Positions 46,544 to 55,067 of a stretch of DNA of 64,000 nucleotides are shown here, one piece after another; position 1 is the stretch's first letter; each line of letters opens with the position of its first letter. The stretch spans positions 1,550,001 through 1,614,000 of the forward strand of contig NZ_CP022987.1 of assembly GCF_004022565.1 (NCBI RefSeq), given 5' to 3'. The notes below the pieces were generated by a model, which was given only the letters and a program-made list of their open reading frames with translations, was not told the DNA's origin and did no database searches. Source of the DNA: Pollutimonas thiosulfatoxidans. GTDB taxonomy: Bacteria; Pseudomonadota; Gammaproteobacteria; Burkholderiales; Burkholderiaceae_B. Both the position numbers and the translations under genes were made by a program.

Positions 46544-48007
46544 ATGACCGAAGACATACTAATAAACGTCACACCCTTTGAAACCCGCGTCGCCGTAGTC
46601 GAACAGGGCTCCGTGCAAGAACTCCATATCGAACGCAGCATCCAGCGTGGCCATGTCGGCAACCTGTACCTCGGGAAAATCGTGCGCGTGCTGCCCGGCA
46701 TGCAAAGCGCCTTCGTCGACATAGGCCTGGACCGCGCCGCGTTTATCCACGTTGCCGACCTGCGCCAAAACCGTAACGAGCGCAGCACTGGTGCAGCCAT
46801 CACGCCTATCGAGAAACTCCTTTTCGAAGGCCAATCCCTCATGGTCCAGGTCATCAAAGATCCACTCGGCACCAAAGGGGCACGTCTTTCTACCCAGATC
46901 AGCATCGCAGGCCGCATGCTCGTCTACCTTCCTTACGATCCGCACGTCGGCATCTCACAAAAGATAGAATCCGAGCAAGACCGGATCTCGCTACGCGACC
47001 GCGTCTTGAGCTTTCGAGCGCAAGATGAGCAAGGCGGGTTTATTGTCCGCACCCAGGCCGAAATCGCCACGAACGAAGAGCTCGAGGCCGACCACTCTTA
47101 TTTGCGCACCCTCTGGAACAGCATACAATCGAAGGCCAAGATCCAAGGCGCCCCGTCACTGCTCTATACCGACCTCACGTTGGCTCAGCGTGTGCTCCGT
47201 GACATGGTCACGCCCTACACCGGGAGCATCGTGGTTGATTCGCGGGGCACCACTCAAGAGCTTATCGATTGGGCTCGCACCTACACGCCTTCCGTGCTTG
47301 AACGCATCAAGCATTACAGCGGCGAGCGCCCCTTGTTCGATACCGCCAATGTCGACGAAGAGATTGCCCGGGCGCTGTCGCGTCGGGTCGATCTGAAGTC
47401 GGGGGGCTACCTCATTATTGATCAGACAGAAGCCCTGACGACCGTCGACGTCAATACCGGCGGCTTCGTTGGAGGTCGAAATTTCGACGACACCATCTTC
47501 AAGACCAACCTGGAAGCTGCCATTGCGGTGGCGCGCCAGCTAAGGCTAAGGAACCTGGGCGGCATCATCATCCTGGACTTCATCGACATGGAAGATACCG
47601 AGCACCGTGCTGCGGTGTTGGCCGAACTGAACAAGGCGCTAAGCAAGGACCGCACGCGCATGACGGTCAGTGGCTTCAGTCAGCTGGGGCTGGTCGAAAT
47701 GACTCGCAAACGCACCCGCGACTCTTTGGCCCACCAACTATGCGAGCCCTGCCCTACTTGCCAGGCCCGCGGCAATGTCCGTACGCCGCGCACGCTTTGC
47801 TATGAGATCCTGCGTGAAATTCTGCGCGAATCGCGGCAGTTCAATCCCAAGGAATTCCGCATCCTGGCCTCGCAAGCCATTGTGGATTTGTTCCTGGAAG
47901 AAGAAAGCCCGCACCTGGCCATGCTGGGCGACTTCATCGGCAAGCCGATATCGCTCGAGGTGGAAAGCCAGTACACACAAGAACAATACGATATCGTTTT
48001 GATGTAA
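46544..48007 (+). CDS. rng: Ribonuclease G
   Basis: RNase G processes the 5' end of 16S rRNA and degrades some mRNAs. The 487-residue protein has MTEDILINVTPFETRVAVVEQG at the start and an S1 RNA-binding domain (about residues 35-125, GNLYLGKIVRVLPGMQSAFVDIG). The catalytic DNase-I-like part shows VDVNTGGFVG and LDFIDMED, the two metal-binding acid sites, and the zinc-link is CEPCPTCQARG. No Shine-Dalgarno is seen before the ATG. In many Burkholderiales rng follows maf directly; here about 9 kb with an rRNA operon lies between. Confidence 0.96.
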   Translation: MTEDILINVTPFETRVAVVEQGSVQELHIERSIQRGHVGNLYLGKIVRVLPGMQSAFVDIGLDRAAFIHVADLRQNRNERSTGAAITPIEKLLFEGQSLMVQVIKDPLGTKGARLSTQISIAGRMLVYLPYDPHVGISQKIESEQDRISLRDRVLSFRAQDEQGGFIVRTQAEIATNEELEADHSYLRTLWNSIQSKAKIQGAPSLLYTDLTLAQRVLRDMVTPYTGSIVVDSRGTTQELIDWARTYTPSVLERIKHYSGERPLFDTANVDEEIARALSRRVDLKSGGYLIIDQTEALTTVDVNTGGFVGGRNFDDTIFKTNLEAAIAVARQLRLRNLGGIIILDFIDMEDTEHRAAVLAELNKALSKDRTRMTVSGFSQLGLVEMTRKRTRDSLAHQLCEPCPTCQARGNVRTPRTLCYEILREILRESRQFNPKEFRILASQAIVDLFLEEESPHLAMLGDFIGKPISLEVESQYTQEQYDIVLM

Positions 48008-48011
48008 GACT

Positions 48012-49286
48012 CTAGAAGGTACTCGGTATCCAGGTGACGATGGATGGGACGAAATACACCAACACCACCGCTACCAACATCAAGATAATAAACGGTATGA
48101 CGCCCCGGGCGACCGCGCCAAGCGTGGAGCCGGCAATCGCCTGGATCACGAACAGGTTCAACCCCACCGGCGGCGTAATCAATGCCAGTTCAATCAGGAT
48201 CACGAAATAGATGCCGAACCAAATGGGATCAATACCAAGGTCCAATACCGTTGGAAACAGCACGGGAACCATGATCAGCAACATCGACAGGCTTTCCAGG
48301 AACAGTCCGATCACCAACAGAATGGCGGTTACCAGCAAGAGGAAACCATCGACCGACGAAATATGAAGGTCGACGAGCTCCGAAAGCATGGCCGGAACCT
48401 GGTAGAGCGTTATTGCCTTGCCAAAAATCTTCGCGCCAATCACGATAAGGAAAAGCACGATAGTCGTTTTAAGCGTTTGCCTTACCGCCGCAATGAAGTC
48501 CTTGACCGATAATGTTTTCAGGAAAAACGCGGTCAGCAAGAACGATGCGGTTGCACCCACCGCAGAAGCCTCAGTAGGTGTAAACGCGCCTGCGTAGATG
48601 CCGCCGATTATCAGCACTGCCAGCGCGACAGTGGGCAATGCACGCATGGTCGAGCCGCGTTTCTCGGCCCAAGTGGCGCGGGGCGCCTGTTGGTGGAGCT
48701 TGTTGGCACGCGCATAGAACACGGTATAAATGCCAAAGAGCAACATAAGAAGCAAGCCTGGCCCGATGCCGGCCATGAACAGCTTGCCTATGCTCTCTTC
48801 GGTAATCACACCATAGACAATGAGCGGGATCGACGGCGGTATAAGAATACCCAGCGTACCGCCCGCCGCCAGAAGACCGAGCGTAAAGCTCTTGCCGTAG
48901 CCGCGTTTGACCATCTCGGGGATCGCTACCGAGCCGACTGTGGCCGCGGTCGCGATCGAGCTTCCTGATATGGCGGAAAATATCCCGCAAGACAGCAATG
49001 CCGAAATACCGAGGCCGCCGGGCCAATGCCCTACCCACTTCTGAACCGCCTCGAAGAGATCCTTGCCGACTCCGCCTTTCAATAAAAGGTTGGACATCAA
49101 CAGGAATAAAGGAACAGACAACAGCACGAAGTTATCGAGCGCACCGTGCAGGTTCTGGGCCACCATGGCCAAAGGCAGTCCCTTCAGCAATAACAAGGCG
49201 GCGCCCAACCCCGCAAGCGAGAAAGCCACAGGCACGCCGATAAACAGCAGCGTGAGGAGCGCGATTCCAATATAGAGCAGTGTCAC
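48012..49286 (-). CDS. dctM: TRAP transporter large permease (DctM family)
   Basis: The large membrane subunit, 424 residues and about twelve hydrophobic segments, of a sodium-driven TRAP transporter for organic acids. Conserved blocks include LLSVPLFLLMSNLLLKGG, SGSSIATAATVGSVAIPEMVKRGY, LLAAGGTLGILIPPSIPLIVYG and PVGLNLFVIQAIAG. Its ATG overlaps the dctQ stop by four bases. It is the last gene of the dctP-dctQ-dctM run and converges on rng with four bases between the stops. A dicarboxylate is the likely substrate, given the neighbouring lyase. Confidence 0.94.
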   Translation of the reverse strand: MTLLYIGIALLTLLFIGVPVAFSLAGLGAALLLLKGLPLAMVAQNLHGALDNFVLLSVPLFLLMSNLLLKGGVGKDLFEAVQKWVGHWPGGLGISALLSCGIFSAISGSSIATAATVGSVAIPEMVKRGYGKSFTLGLLAAGGTLGILIPPSIPLIVYGVITEESIGKLFMAGIGPGLLLMLLFGIYTVFYARANKLHQQAPRATWAEKRGSTMRALPTVALAVLIIGGIYAGAFTPTEASAVGATASFLLTAFFLKTLSVKDFIAAVRQTLKTTIVLFLIVIGAKIFGKAITLYQVPAMLSELVDLHISSVDGFLLLVTAILLVIGLFLESLSMLLIMVPVLFPTVLDLGIDPIWFGIYFVILIELALITPPVGLNLFVIQAIAGSTLGAVARGVIPFIILMLVAVVLVYFVPSIVTWIPSTF

Positions 49287-49873
49287 GCGCGAACCTCGTC
49301 GTGTGGCGATGGTTGAGCTGCCTCGTGCAAGGCAGGGTCGAGTTCAGCAATAACGGAGAAGTTGGGCGGGCCGCGAAAAGGCAGCCGTATCAGTTCAGCG
49401 GTCGATTGAACCAGAAGAAGGAAAAACCCCAGTACGACCGGTAGCTCGGCAATCCAGTTAGGCAGCGCCAACATGGTTGGCTGCCGACGTCCAAGGCGAA
49501 TAGAGTCAGCGACGACGTCCCACCCCTTGGTTACCGCCAGAAGCGAGAAAAGAAAAATAATAATGAGCGACACCGCTTCGAGCACATAGCGAACCGACTT
49601 TGGCGCGATGGCCAGCAGCGCTGTTATTCTGATCATCTCGCGATCTTTGAGAACCAGGGCCATTCCCATATAGGTAAACCAGATCTGCAAGGTGACGGAG
49701 ATATCTTGCGTCCATTGCGTGGGCGAAGCGAAAAAATAGCGCGCCACGGCTTCGTAGGTCAGGACGACAGTGACAAAGATGATCATGTAGACACCCACGC
49801 TTCCACTGAGCTCGGCGACACGGTCGACGAAGCGAAGGACCTTGCTTCGTTCGATGCTTGCTTCTTTTTTCAT
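49283..49873 (-). CDS. dctQ: TRAP transporter small permease (DctQ family)
   Basis: The small membrane subunit, 196 residues with four hydrophobic segments. EAVARYFFASPTQWTQDISVTLQIWFTYMGMALVLKDREMIRI is the typical DctQ core (about residues 45-87). It starts 72 bases after dctP and overlaps dctM. A charged, less conserved C-terminus of about 45 residues follows the last segment. It bridges DctP and DctM in the membrane. Confidence 0.9.
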   Translation of the reverse strand: MKKEASIERSKVLRFVDRVAELSGSVGVYMIIFVTVVLTYEAVARYFFASPTQWTQDISVTLQIWFTYMGMALVLKDREMIRITALLAIAPKSVRYVLEAVSLIIIFLFSLLAVTKGWDVVADSIRLGRRQPTMLALPNWIAELPVVLGFFLLLVQSTAELIRLPFRGPPNFSVIAELDPALHEAAQPSPHDEVRA

Positions 49874-49945
49874 GCGCGCACTCGCGGTAAGACAGCGGGG
49901 GCCGGCAGGCAGTGGGCCGAACGCCCCCTACCCGCCAAACACCAA

Positions 49946-50953
49946 CTAGTAGAGTTTCTTGACTTCGTCGACCAGGCGCTTGCCCACGTCACCAGCGGAA
50001 CGGATGTACTCGTCCACCGCGGGTGCTGCCGTCGCCTGCCAAGCTTTCACCTGCTCATCCGAAAGATGGATAACCTTCATGGGGGTCTGGCTGCGGATGA
50101 ATTCTTCCGACTCGAGATTGTCGGTCTTGGTTTCGGCGCGCATCACGTCTTCGGCCGATTTGGCAGCTGTTGAAATCCATTCTCTTTCTTGCTCGGACAT
50201 GGAGTCCCACAGCTTGTCGTTCATGACGATCAGGAACTCGGTCTGGGCATGATTGGTGATGGTGACGGAATCCATGACCTCAAAGAGCTTGCGCGACTGA
50301 ATTGCTGTGGTGCCGGTCATGCCGACGTCCACAGTGCCGCGCTGGTAGGCGATGAACTGTTCGGCGCCGCCGATTTTTACCGGTATGCCGCCAGCGGCAT
50401 TGATGAAGTCGCCGGACGGCTTGCCCAGCACACGTACTTTCTTGCCTTTCATGTCATCGGGAGTGATCACGGGCGTGCCTTTGGAAAGCAGTTGCACGGG
50501 GCCGTAATCTTGCCACCACACGACGCGCGTACCAGTACTGCGGATAAGCTCGTCGATTTCCTGGCGGATGGGACTTTCAGGCGCTGCCGCCTTGGCCAGG
50601 ACGTCGTAGTTGGGGAACATGAAGGCCACTGAGAACAGACCTGTTGCCGGCAAGGTGCCGGCATATTCGTCTATCAATACCAGGCCCATGTCGATGGCAC
50701 CAGCAGCGACCGCCTGAGGCACTTCACTGCCTTTGTAGAGCTGCGCCGAATCATAGATCTCGACCTTGATCTCACCATTCGAGATCTTCTCGACCTGATC
50801 TTTGAAATACACGACATTGGCGCCGACCGGATGTTTCGCGGAAACCTGCAGGCTGACTTTAAGCGTACGCTCGGCATGGGCGGCCATGCTGCCGCAGACC
50901 ATGAAAGTGGCTAACGCTGATAGACACAGCGACTTGATGATACGTTTTTGCAT
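49946..50953 (-). CDS. dctP: TRAP transporter substrate-binding protein (DctP family)
   Basis: A periplasmic receptor of 335 residues with a Sec signal peptide ending near SMAAHA. Conserved blocks: LKVSLQVSAKHPVGANVVYFKDQVEKISNGEIKVEIY, VRVLGKPSGDFINAAGGIPVKI, with the substrate-contacting Arg in VRVLG, and YQRGTVDVGMTGTTAIQSRKLFEV. The ATG at 50953 has GGAGGAG ahead. A promoter with a GntR-type operator lies upstream. It belongs to the group that binds C4-dicarboxylates and similar organic acids; the ligand is not known. Confidence 0.92.
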   Translation of the reverse strand: MQKRIIKSLCLSALATFMVCGSMAAHAERTLKVSLQVSAKHPVGANVVYFKDQVEKISNGEIKVEIYDSAQLYKGSEVPQAVAAGAIDMGLVLIDEYAGTLPATGLFSVAFMFPNYDVLAKAAAPESPIRQEIDELIRSTGTRVVWWQDYGPVQLLSKGTPVITPDDMKGKKVRVLGKPSGDFINAAGGIPVKIGGAEQFIAYQRGTVDVGMTGTTAIQSRKLFEVMDSVTITNHAQTEFLIVMNDKLWDSMSEQEREWISTAAKSAEDVMRAETKTDNLESEEFIRSQTPMKVIHLSDEQVKAWQATAAPAVDEYIRSAGDVGKRLVDEVKKLY

Positions 50954-51019
50954 GCGGGTCTCCTCCAGGGCAAAAAACAAAAAGCGTTGGATGCCGCGTC
51001 ATAGCGCGATCTCTCAAAA

Positions 51020-51049
51020 ATTGTATACAACTACTTCGGAAACCGTCAA
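51020..51049 (-). promoter_or_regulatory. dctPQM promoter with GntR-type operator
   Basis: On the minus strand TTGACG (51049-51044), 16-18 bases, then TATACA or TACAAT at 51027-51020. The palindrome TTGTATACAA (51021-51030) covers the -10 box. The same palindrome occurs at 51769-51780. Confidence 0.65.
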
Positions 51050-51727
51050 TCAGAGATTATCCCTGGAAAGCTTGTGCCGGATCGCCTCATGACCAGCGGC
51101 CAAGTGAGCTCTCATGACGCTCTCGGCCCAGATCGGATCGCGCGAGCCGAAAGCATCAGCAAGCTCGCGATGGTGCGCCATACTGCGATTGATCTCCTCC
51201 AGCCGGTAGCTCGAAAAGGTTCTGTAAACCAGAGGGAAAGAAATGACTTGCTGCGCCAGCGTCATTAGCCGCGGGCTATGTGAGGCAGCCATGATGGCGG
51301 CATGATACTGCTCGTTCAGGCGAGTCAGCTCGTGTCGAGCCTGAGAATTGTCCATGCCTTGTTCGACCAGTTGCTCCATGGCCGTACAGAGCTTGTAGAG
51401 GGCATCAAGCTCTTCAGCGTTTATTCGTGTGGCGGCGAGCCGCGCGGCATAAGACTCCAGCACCATGCGTAGGCCGAATATTTCTTCGAGGTCTGTACTG
51501 GTCCAACTGCGAAGTCGGCTTCCGAGGTTGGGCACCGTCTCCACGAGGCCCTCCTGGGTCAGGCGACGCAAGGCTTCTCGAACAGGCGTCCGGCTTACGC
51601 CTATTTCGGTAGCAAGTTCGCCCTCTTTCAGCTGACTCGCAGCAGGCCAATAGTTGCGTAGTATGCGGTCCCTGATCCAATGATAGGCCTGCTCAGCAGT
51701 ATGTCCATGCTGCCCTGTGCGCGCCAT
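51050..51727 (-). CDS. GntR-family transcriptional regulator (FCD type)
   Basis: A 225-residue repressor. The N-terminal winged helix shows AYHWIRDRILRNYWPAASQLKEGELATEIGVSRTPVREALRRLTQEGLVETVP in outline (about residues 12-65). The C-terminal FCD ligand domain, about 100-215, has ETxxxLHxxI-like NEQYHAAIMAASHS and HHRELADAFGSRD with metal-binding His. The ATG at 51727 is preferred, since longer frames run through the promoter region. It sits between dctP and the lyase gene. Identical operators at both promoters suggest it controls the transporter, the lyase and itself. Confidence 0.9.
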   Translation of the reverse strand: MARTGQHGHTAEQAYHWIRDRILRNYWPAASQLKEGELATEIGVSRTPVREALRRLTQEGLVETVPNLGSRLRSWTSTDLEEIFGLRMVLESYAARLAATRINAEELDALYKLCTAMEQLVEQGMDNSQARHELTRLNEQYHAAIMAASHSPRLMTLAQQVISFPLVYRTFSSYRLEEINRSMAHHRELADAFGSRDPIWAESVMRAHLAAGHEAIRHKLSRDNL

Positions 51728-51752
51728 GATGCCGTCCGATCCTAGAAAGCTG

Positions 51753-51780
51753 TTGATACTGAGCCGAGATTGTATACAAT
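51753..51780 (+). promoter_or_regulatory. Lyase gene promoter with GntR-type operator
   Basis: TTGATA (51753-51758), 16 bases, TACAAT (51775-51780). The perfect 12-bp palindrome ATTGTATACAAT (51769-51780) covers the -10 box. On the other strand the same operator overlaps a TTGTAG-18-TATACA promoter (51800-51771) for the GntR gene. Confidence 0.65.
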
Positions 51781-51815
51781 TAATTTCTGGCTTACTACAA
51801 CGAGGAATTGCACTG

Positions 51816-52694
51816 ATGACCACCGCCACAGAGAAGCGTCAACGCCTGCGCGAACGCCTGGCCGCACCGGGGATGCTGACTGCACCCGGAATCTTCGACA
51901 TGATTTCAGCCCGCATGGCGGATCGAATGGGCTTCGATGTGTTGTACATGACCGGCTATGGCACCGTGGCATCTTATTTGGGCTTGCCTGATGCAGGCTT
52001 GGCTACCTATACCGACATGCTCAATCGGGCCAGCGCTTTCGCGCTAGGCACCCAAACACCCATCATCGCCGATGGCGACACGGGTTACGGTGGCTTGCTT
52101 AACGTCGCTCATACAGTGAAAGGCTATGAGGCTGGCGGCTTGGCGGGTATTCAGCTTGAAGATCAGGAATTCCCGAAGAAGTGTGGGCATACGCCGGGGC
52201 GCCGCGTCATTCCCGCCAGCGATATGGTAAAGAAAATACGTGTCGCCGCCGAAGCGCGCAACAGTGATGATTTCCTGATCGTCGCCCGCACAGACGCCCG
52301 CACGTCTTTGGGGCTGGATGAGGCGCTGAGCCGCATGCATGCCTACTCGGAAGCAGGTGCCGACATACTTTTCGTGGAGTCGCCCGAATCGGTGCAGGAG
52401 ATGGAGCAGATCGCTGGCGCTTTCGACAAGCCGGTACTGATCAACATTGTCGAAGGTGGCAAAACGCCCGTACTGTCGCGCGAGCAACTTCAGGCGATGG
52501 GATTCCGACTCGCGATCTATCCGGGCACCGCTTTTCTCGCAATGGGTAAGGCACTTGAAGATGCCTATAGTGCGCTGCTACAAGACGGCTCCTCAGCCGC
52601 TGTGGCCGACCGCCTTTATGATTTCGAATCCTTCAGCCGCCTGATGGGGTTTCAGGCCGTCTGGGATTTTGACAAGGCGCATGCCGACGATTAG
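51816..52694 (+). CDS. Isocitrate lyase/PEP mutase superfamily lyase
   Basis: A 292-residue TIM-barrel enzyme related to methylisocitrate lyase, 2,3-dimethylmalate lyase and oxaloacetate decarboxylase. Visible are VLYMTGYGTVASYLG near residue 45, the metal-binding DGDTGYGG (about 86-93), the catalytic loop KKCGHTPGRRVI near 125, and VARTDAR near 155. The KKCGH signature points to lyase and not mutase activity. It diverges from the GntR gene, and its promoter has the same operator as dctPQM. A substituted C4 dicarboxylate imported by the TRAP system is a sensible but unproven substrate. Confidence 0.87.
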   Translation: MTTATEKRQRLRERLAAPGMLTAPGIFDMISARMADRMGFDVLYMTGYGTVASYLGLPDAGLATYTDMLNRASAFALGTQTPIIADGDTGYGGLLNVAHTVKGYEAGGLAGIQLEDQEFPKKCGHTPGRRVIPASDMVKKIRVAAEARNSDDFLIVARTDARTSLGLDEALSRMHAYSEAGADILFVESPESVQEMEQIAGAFDKPVLINIVEGGKTPVLSREQLQAMGFRLAIYPGTAFLAMGKALEDAYSALLQDGSSAAVADRLYDFESFSRLMGFQAVWDFDKAHADD

Positions 52695-52701
52695 CCGCGG
52701 T

Positions 52702-53118
52702 TTAAGGGCAGACTTCGGGGTGGGCGATGGCGGCAAACAACTGCTCGATACGCTGCTGGGTCGCCGAATCAGCGTAATAGCTGTATACATGGGCTCGGCT
52801 GCGGGGCTCGGACATCAACGTCGATTGGTAAAAGGTCAGGTCCGCGACAATGGCGTTCTCGTAGCTGGTCTGGCCGGCCGGCTTATCGATGATGGTGGCA
52901 TAACTGGTCTGGCGAGGGTCCAGCGCAAAGACAGGCGCTGAGCCGCAGGCCGCTTCGTGCTTGAATAGCGCGGCCTGTATCTTGGCAAAGCTCAGGGGTA
53001 TGGTGTAGTCGCCGCGAAAGTACCGCTGGTCACGCAAATCCGTAACGCGTAGGCCCTGGGGTGTGGATGCGCAGCCGGCCAACATCGCGACCATCACAAA
53101 AACTGCTGGAATCTTCAT
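52702..53118 (-). CDS. Small lipoprotein of unknown function
   Basis: A 138-residue protein starting MKIPAVFVMVAMLAGCASTPQG, with a lipobox LAGC (Cys at about residue 16). The mature part has no motif I recognise. It contains RYFRGDYTIPLSFAKIQAALFKHEAACGSAP and ATIIDKPAGQTSYENAIVADLTFYQ, and a second Cys pair (AACG near 63 and VCP at the end) might form a disulfide. AAAGGA precedes the ATG at 53118. It is downstream of msbA (66 bases) and converges on the lyase gene. Function unknown. Confidence 0.75.
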   Translation of the reverse strand: MKIPAVFVMVAMLAGCASTPQGLRVTDLRDQRYFRGDYTIPLSFAKIQAALFKHEAACGSAPVFALDPRQTSYATIIDKPAGQTSYENAIVADLTFYQSTLMSEPRSRAHVYSYYADSATQQRIEQLFAAIAHPEVCP

Positions 53119-53183
53119 TGTCTTCGTCCTTTCAAATTCGGGAAGGACAGTGGCCGCAACTGTGCTGAACCACTGCCGCGGCA

Positions 53184-54959
53184 TCAATCTTCGCGGAACT
53201 GCATGCGGTACAAAGAGGCATATAGTCCATCTTGCTCAAGCAAATCTTCGTGGCGCCCTTGCTCGACAATGCAGCCCGCATCCAGGACCACGATACGGTC
53301 GGCTTTCTGCACGGTCGAGAGCCGATGCGCAATCACGAGGGTCGTGCGGCCTGCCATCAGCAATTCCAGCGATGCCTGCACCTGGCGCTCGGATTCATTA
53401 TCCAGGGCAGATGTGGCCTCATCCAGAATCAGGACGGGCGCGTTCTTGATCAGCGCGCGCGCGATGGCCAGGCGTTGTCTTTGGCCACCCGAAAGCTGGC
53501 TGGCATTCTCGCCTACCGGCGTTTCCAGGCCCAAGGGCAGGCCCTCTACAAAACTCAAGAGATTGGCAGCCTGCAAGGCATCGCGAATATCTTGTTCGCT
53601 GGCCTCATGCAAGGCGCCATAACCCACGTTCTCGGCGATCGTGCCCTCGAACAGAACAACATCCTGGCTGACCAGTGACAGCTGCGATCGCAACTCCCGC
53701 AGGTTCAGATCGGCAATGTTCTGACCATCTATGGATACGATGCCGCTATCGGGTATGACGAAACGCGGCAACATATTGACCAGTGTCGTCTTGCCACTGC
53801 CTGACCGACCTACCAATGCAATCGTCTGGCCGGGCTCGGCCACGAAAGAGACGTCGGACAGCGTGTCGACGTGGGCATCAGGAAAACGATGGTGGATATT
53901 GCGGAATTCGACACGGCCCTTGACGGGTAAGCTCAGCTTGGTTTTACCCGTGTCGGTTTCGGGCTCTTGGTCGATCAGGGTAAATACGCTTTCGGCTGAT
54001 ATCAGCATGCGTTGCATGGCGCTTGCAATATTGGTCAGTCGCTTCATGGGATCGAAGATCTGCCCAAGCGCCGCCATGAAGGCCGCAAAGCTGCCCACAG
54101 TAAGACCCTGGTGGTTCGCCTGGTAAAGCGCCACCGCAATCACGGCCGCCACAGACACGCCTATGGAAAATTGCGACAGGGGCGACATGGCAGCATTGGC
54201 GCTGGCGGCACGCATGGCAAACCGGCGCAGCTTGGCATTTACGTATTGAAAGCGGCTGGACTCGCGCGTATAGCCGTCAAACAGCTTGATGACGCGCTGG
54301 CCATCTATGCCTTCGCGCACCACCCGGGTCAGCTCGGCGTTCATACCTATGGTTTCACGATTGATACGGCGTAGTCGCCGAATGAAGATACGTGCAATGA
54401 TCGTGGAAATCGGCAACATGACCAGGACAATCAAGGTCAACTGCCACGACATGTACAGCAGCACGCCCAGCAGCGCGACGACAACCAGCGTTTCGCGCAC
54501 CACCACCGTAATGACTTCCGTGGCCAGGCCTGTGACCGTGCCGGCGTCTATCGTGAACCGATTGAGCAAGCGGCCGGAGTCGCCGCGCTTGAAGTCGGCG
54601 TCGGAAAGTCCAAGCAGCCGGTCGAACATCTCTTTGCGCAGGCCCAGCAGCATGTTGTTGGCAACCCAGGCCAGCAGGTAGTTACTGGCGAAGCTGCAAA
54701 CCCCGCGCAACAGCATCAAGCCGACGACTGCCAGCGGTATGGACCAGATGTAGGATGGCTTGGTGCCCGAGAACCCTTCGTCGAGCAAAGGCTTCATGAT
54801 GACTGCCAGCGTGGGCTGCGTGGCGGCCGCTACACTGACCAGCAACACGGCAACGATTACCGCTTTCCAGTACACGCCCAGACGGCTGTATATGCGACGC
54901 CACAGGTCGATCTTGACGGGTTCCGAGCGTGCCGTGGTTTGGCTGGCTGAATTCAACAA
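53184..54959 (-). CDS. msbA: Lipid A export ATP-binding/permease protein
   Basis: MsbA flips the lipid A core across the inner membrane. The 591-residue half transporter has six membrane segments in the first 310 residues, starting with VIVAVLLVSVAAATQPTLAVIMKPLLDEGF, and then an ABC domain. Walker A GRSGSGKTT is near residue 384, the signature LSGGQRQR near 490, Walker B VLILDEATSALD near 510. The MKPLLDEGF and YLLAWVANNMLLGLRKEMFDRLL segments fit MsbA specifically. It is divergent from the heptosyltransferase gene, consistent with LPS assembly. Confidence 0.94.
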   Translation of the reverse strand: MLNSASQTTARSEPVKIDLWRRIYSRLGVYWKAVIVAVLLVSVAAATQPTLAVIMKPLLDEGFSGTKPSYIWSIPLAVVGLMLLRGVCSFASNYLLAWVANNMLLGLRKEMFDRLLGLSDADFKRGDSGRLLNRFTIDAGTVTGLATEVITVVVRETLVVVALLGVLLYMSWQLTLIVLVMLPISTIIARIFIRRLRRINRETIGMNAELTRVVREGIDGQRVIKLFDGYTRESSRFQYVNAKLRRFAMRAASANAAMSPLSQFSIGVSVAAVIAVALYQANHQGLTVGSFAAFMAALGQIFDPMKRLTNIASAMQRMLISAESVFTLIDQEPETDTGKTKLSLPVKGRVEFRNIHHRFPDAHVDTLSDVSFVAEPGQTIALVGRSGSGKTTLVNMLPRFVIPDSGIVSIDGQNIADLNLRELRSQLSLVSQDVVLFEGTIAENVGYGALHEASEQDIRDALQAANLLSFVEGLPLGLETPVGENASQLSGGQRQRLAIARALIKNAPVLILDEATSALDNESERQVQASLELLMAGRTTLVIAHRLSTVQKADRIVVLDAGCIVEQGRHEDLLEQDGLYASLYRMQFRED

Positions 54960-55067
54960 TAAACTCGCTTATATACTATTGGGTGATTCATTTTAGCGTT
55001 ACCAGCCTGAAACGCCGTCCCCGCCTACTTGAACAATCATACCGCCTGCTTCGCCCGTCCCATATTC

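Noticed and set aside
52781..52788. A further TGTATACA palindrome
   Set aside because: It is shorter than the other two sites, lies inside the small lipoprotein gene away from a promoter, and may be chance.
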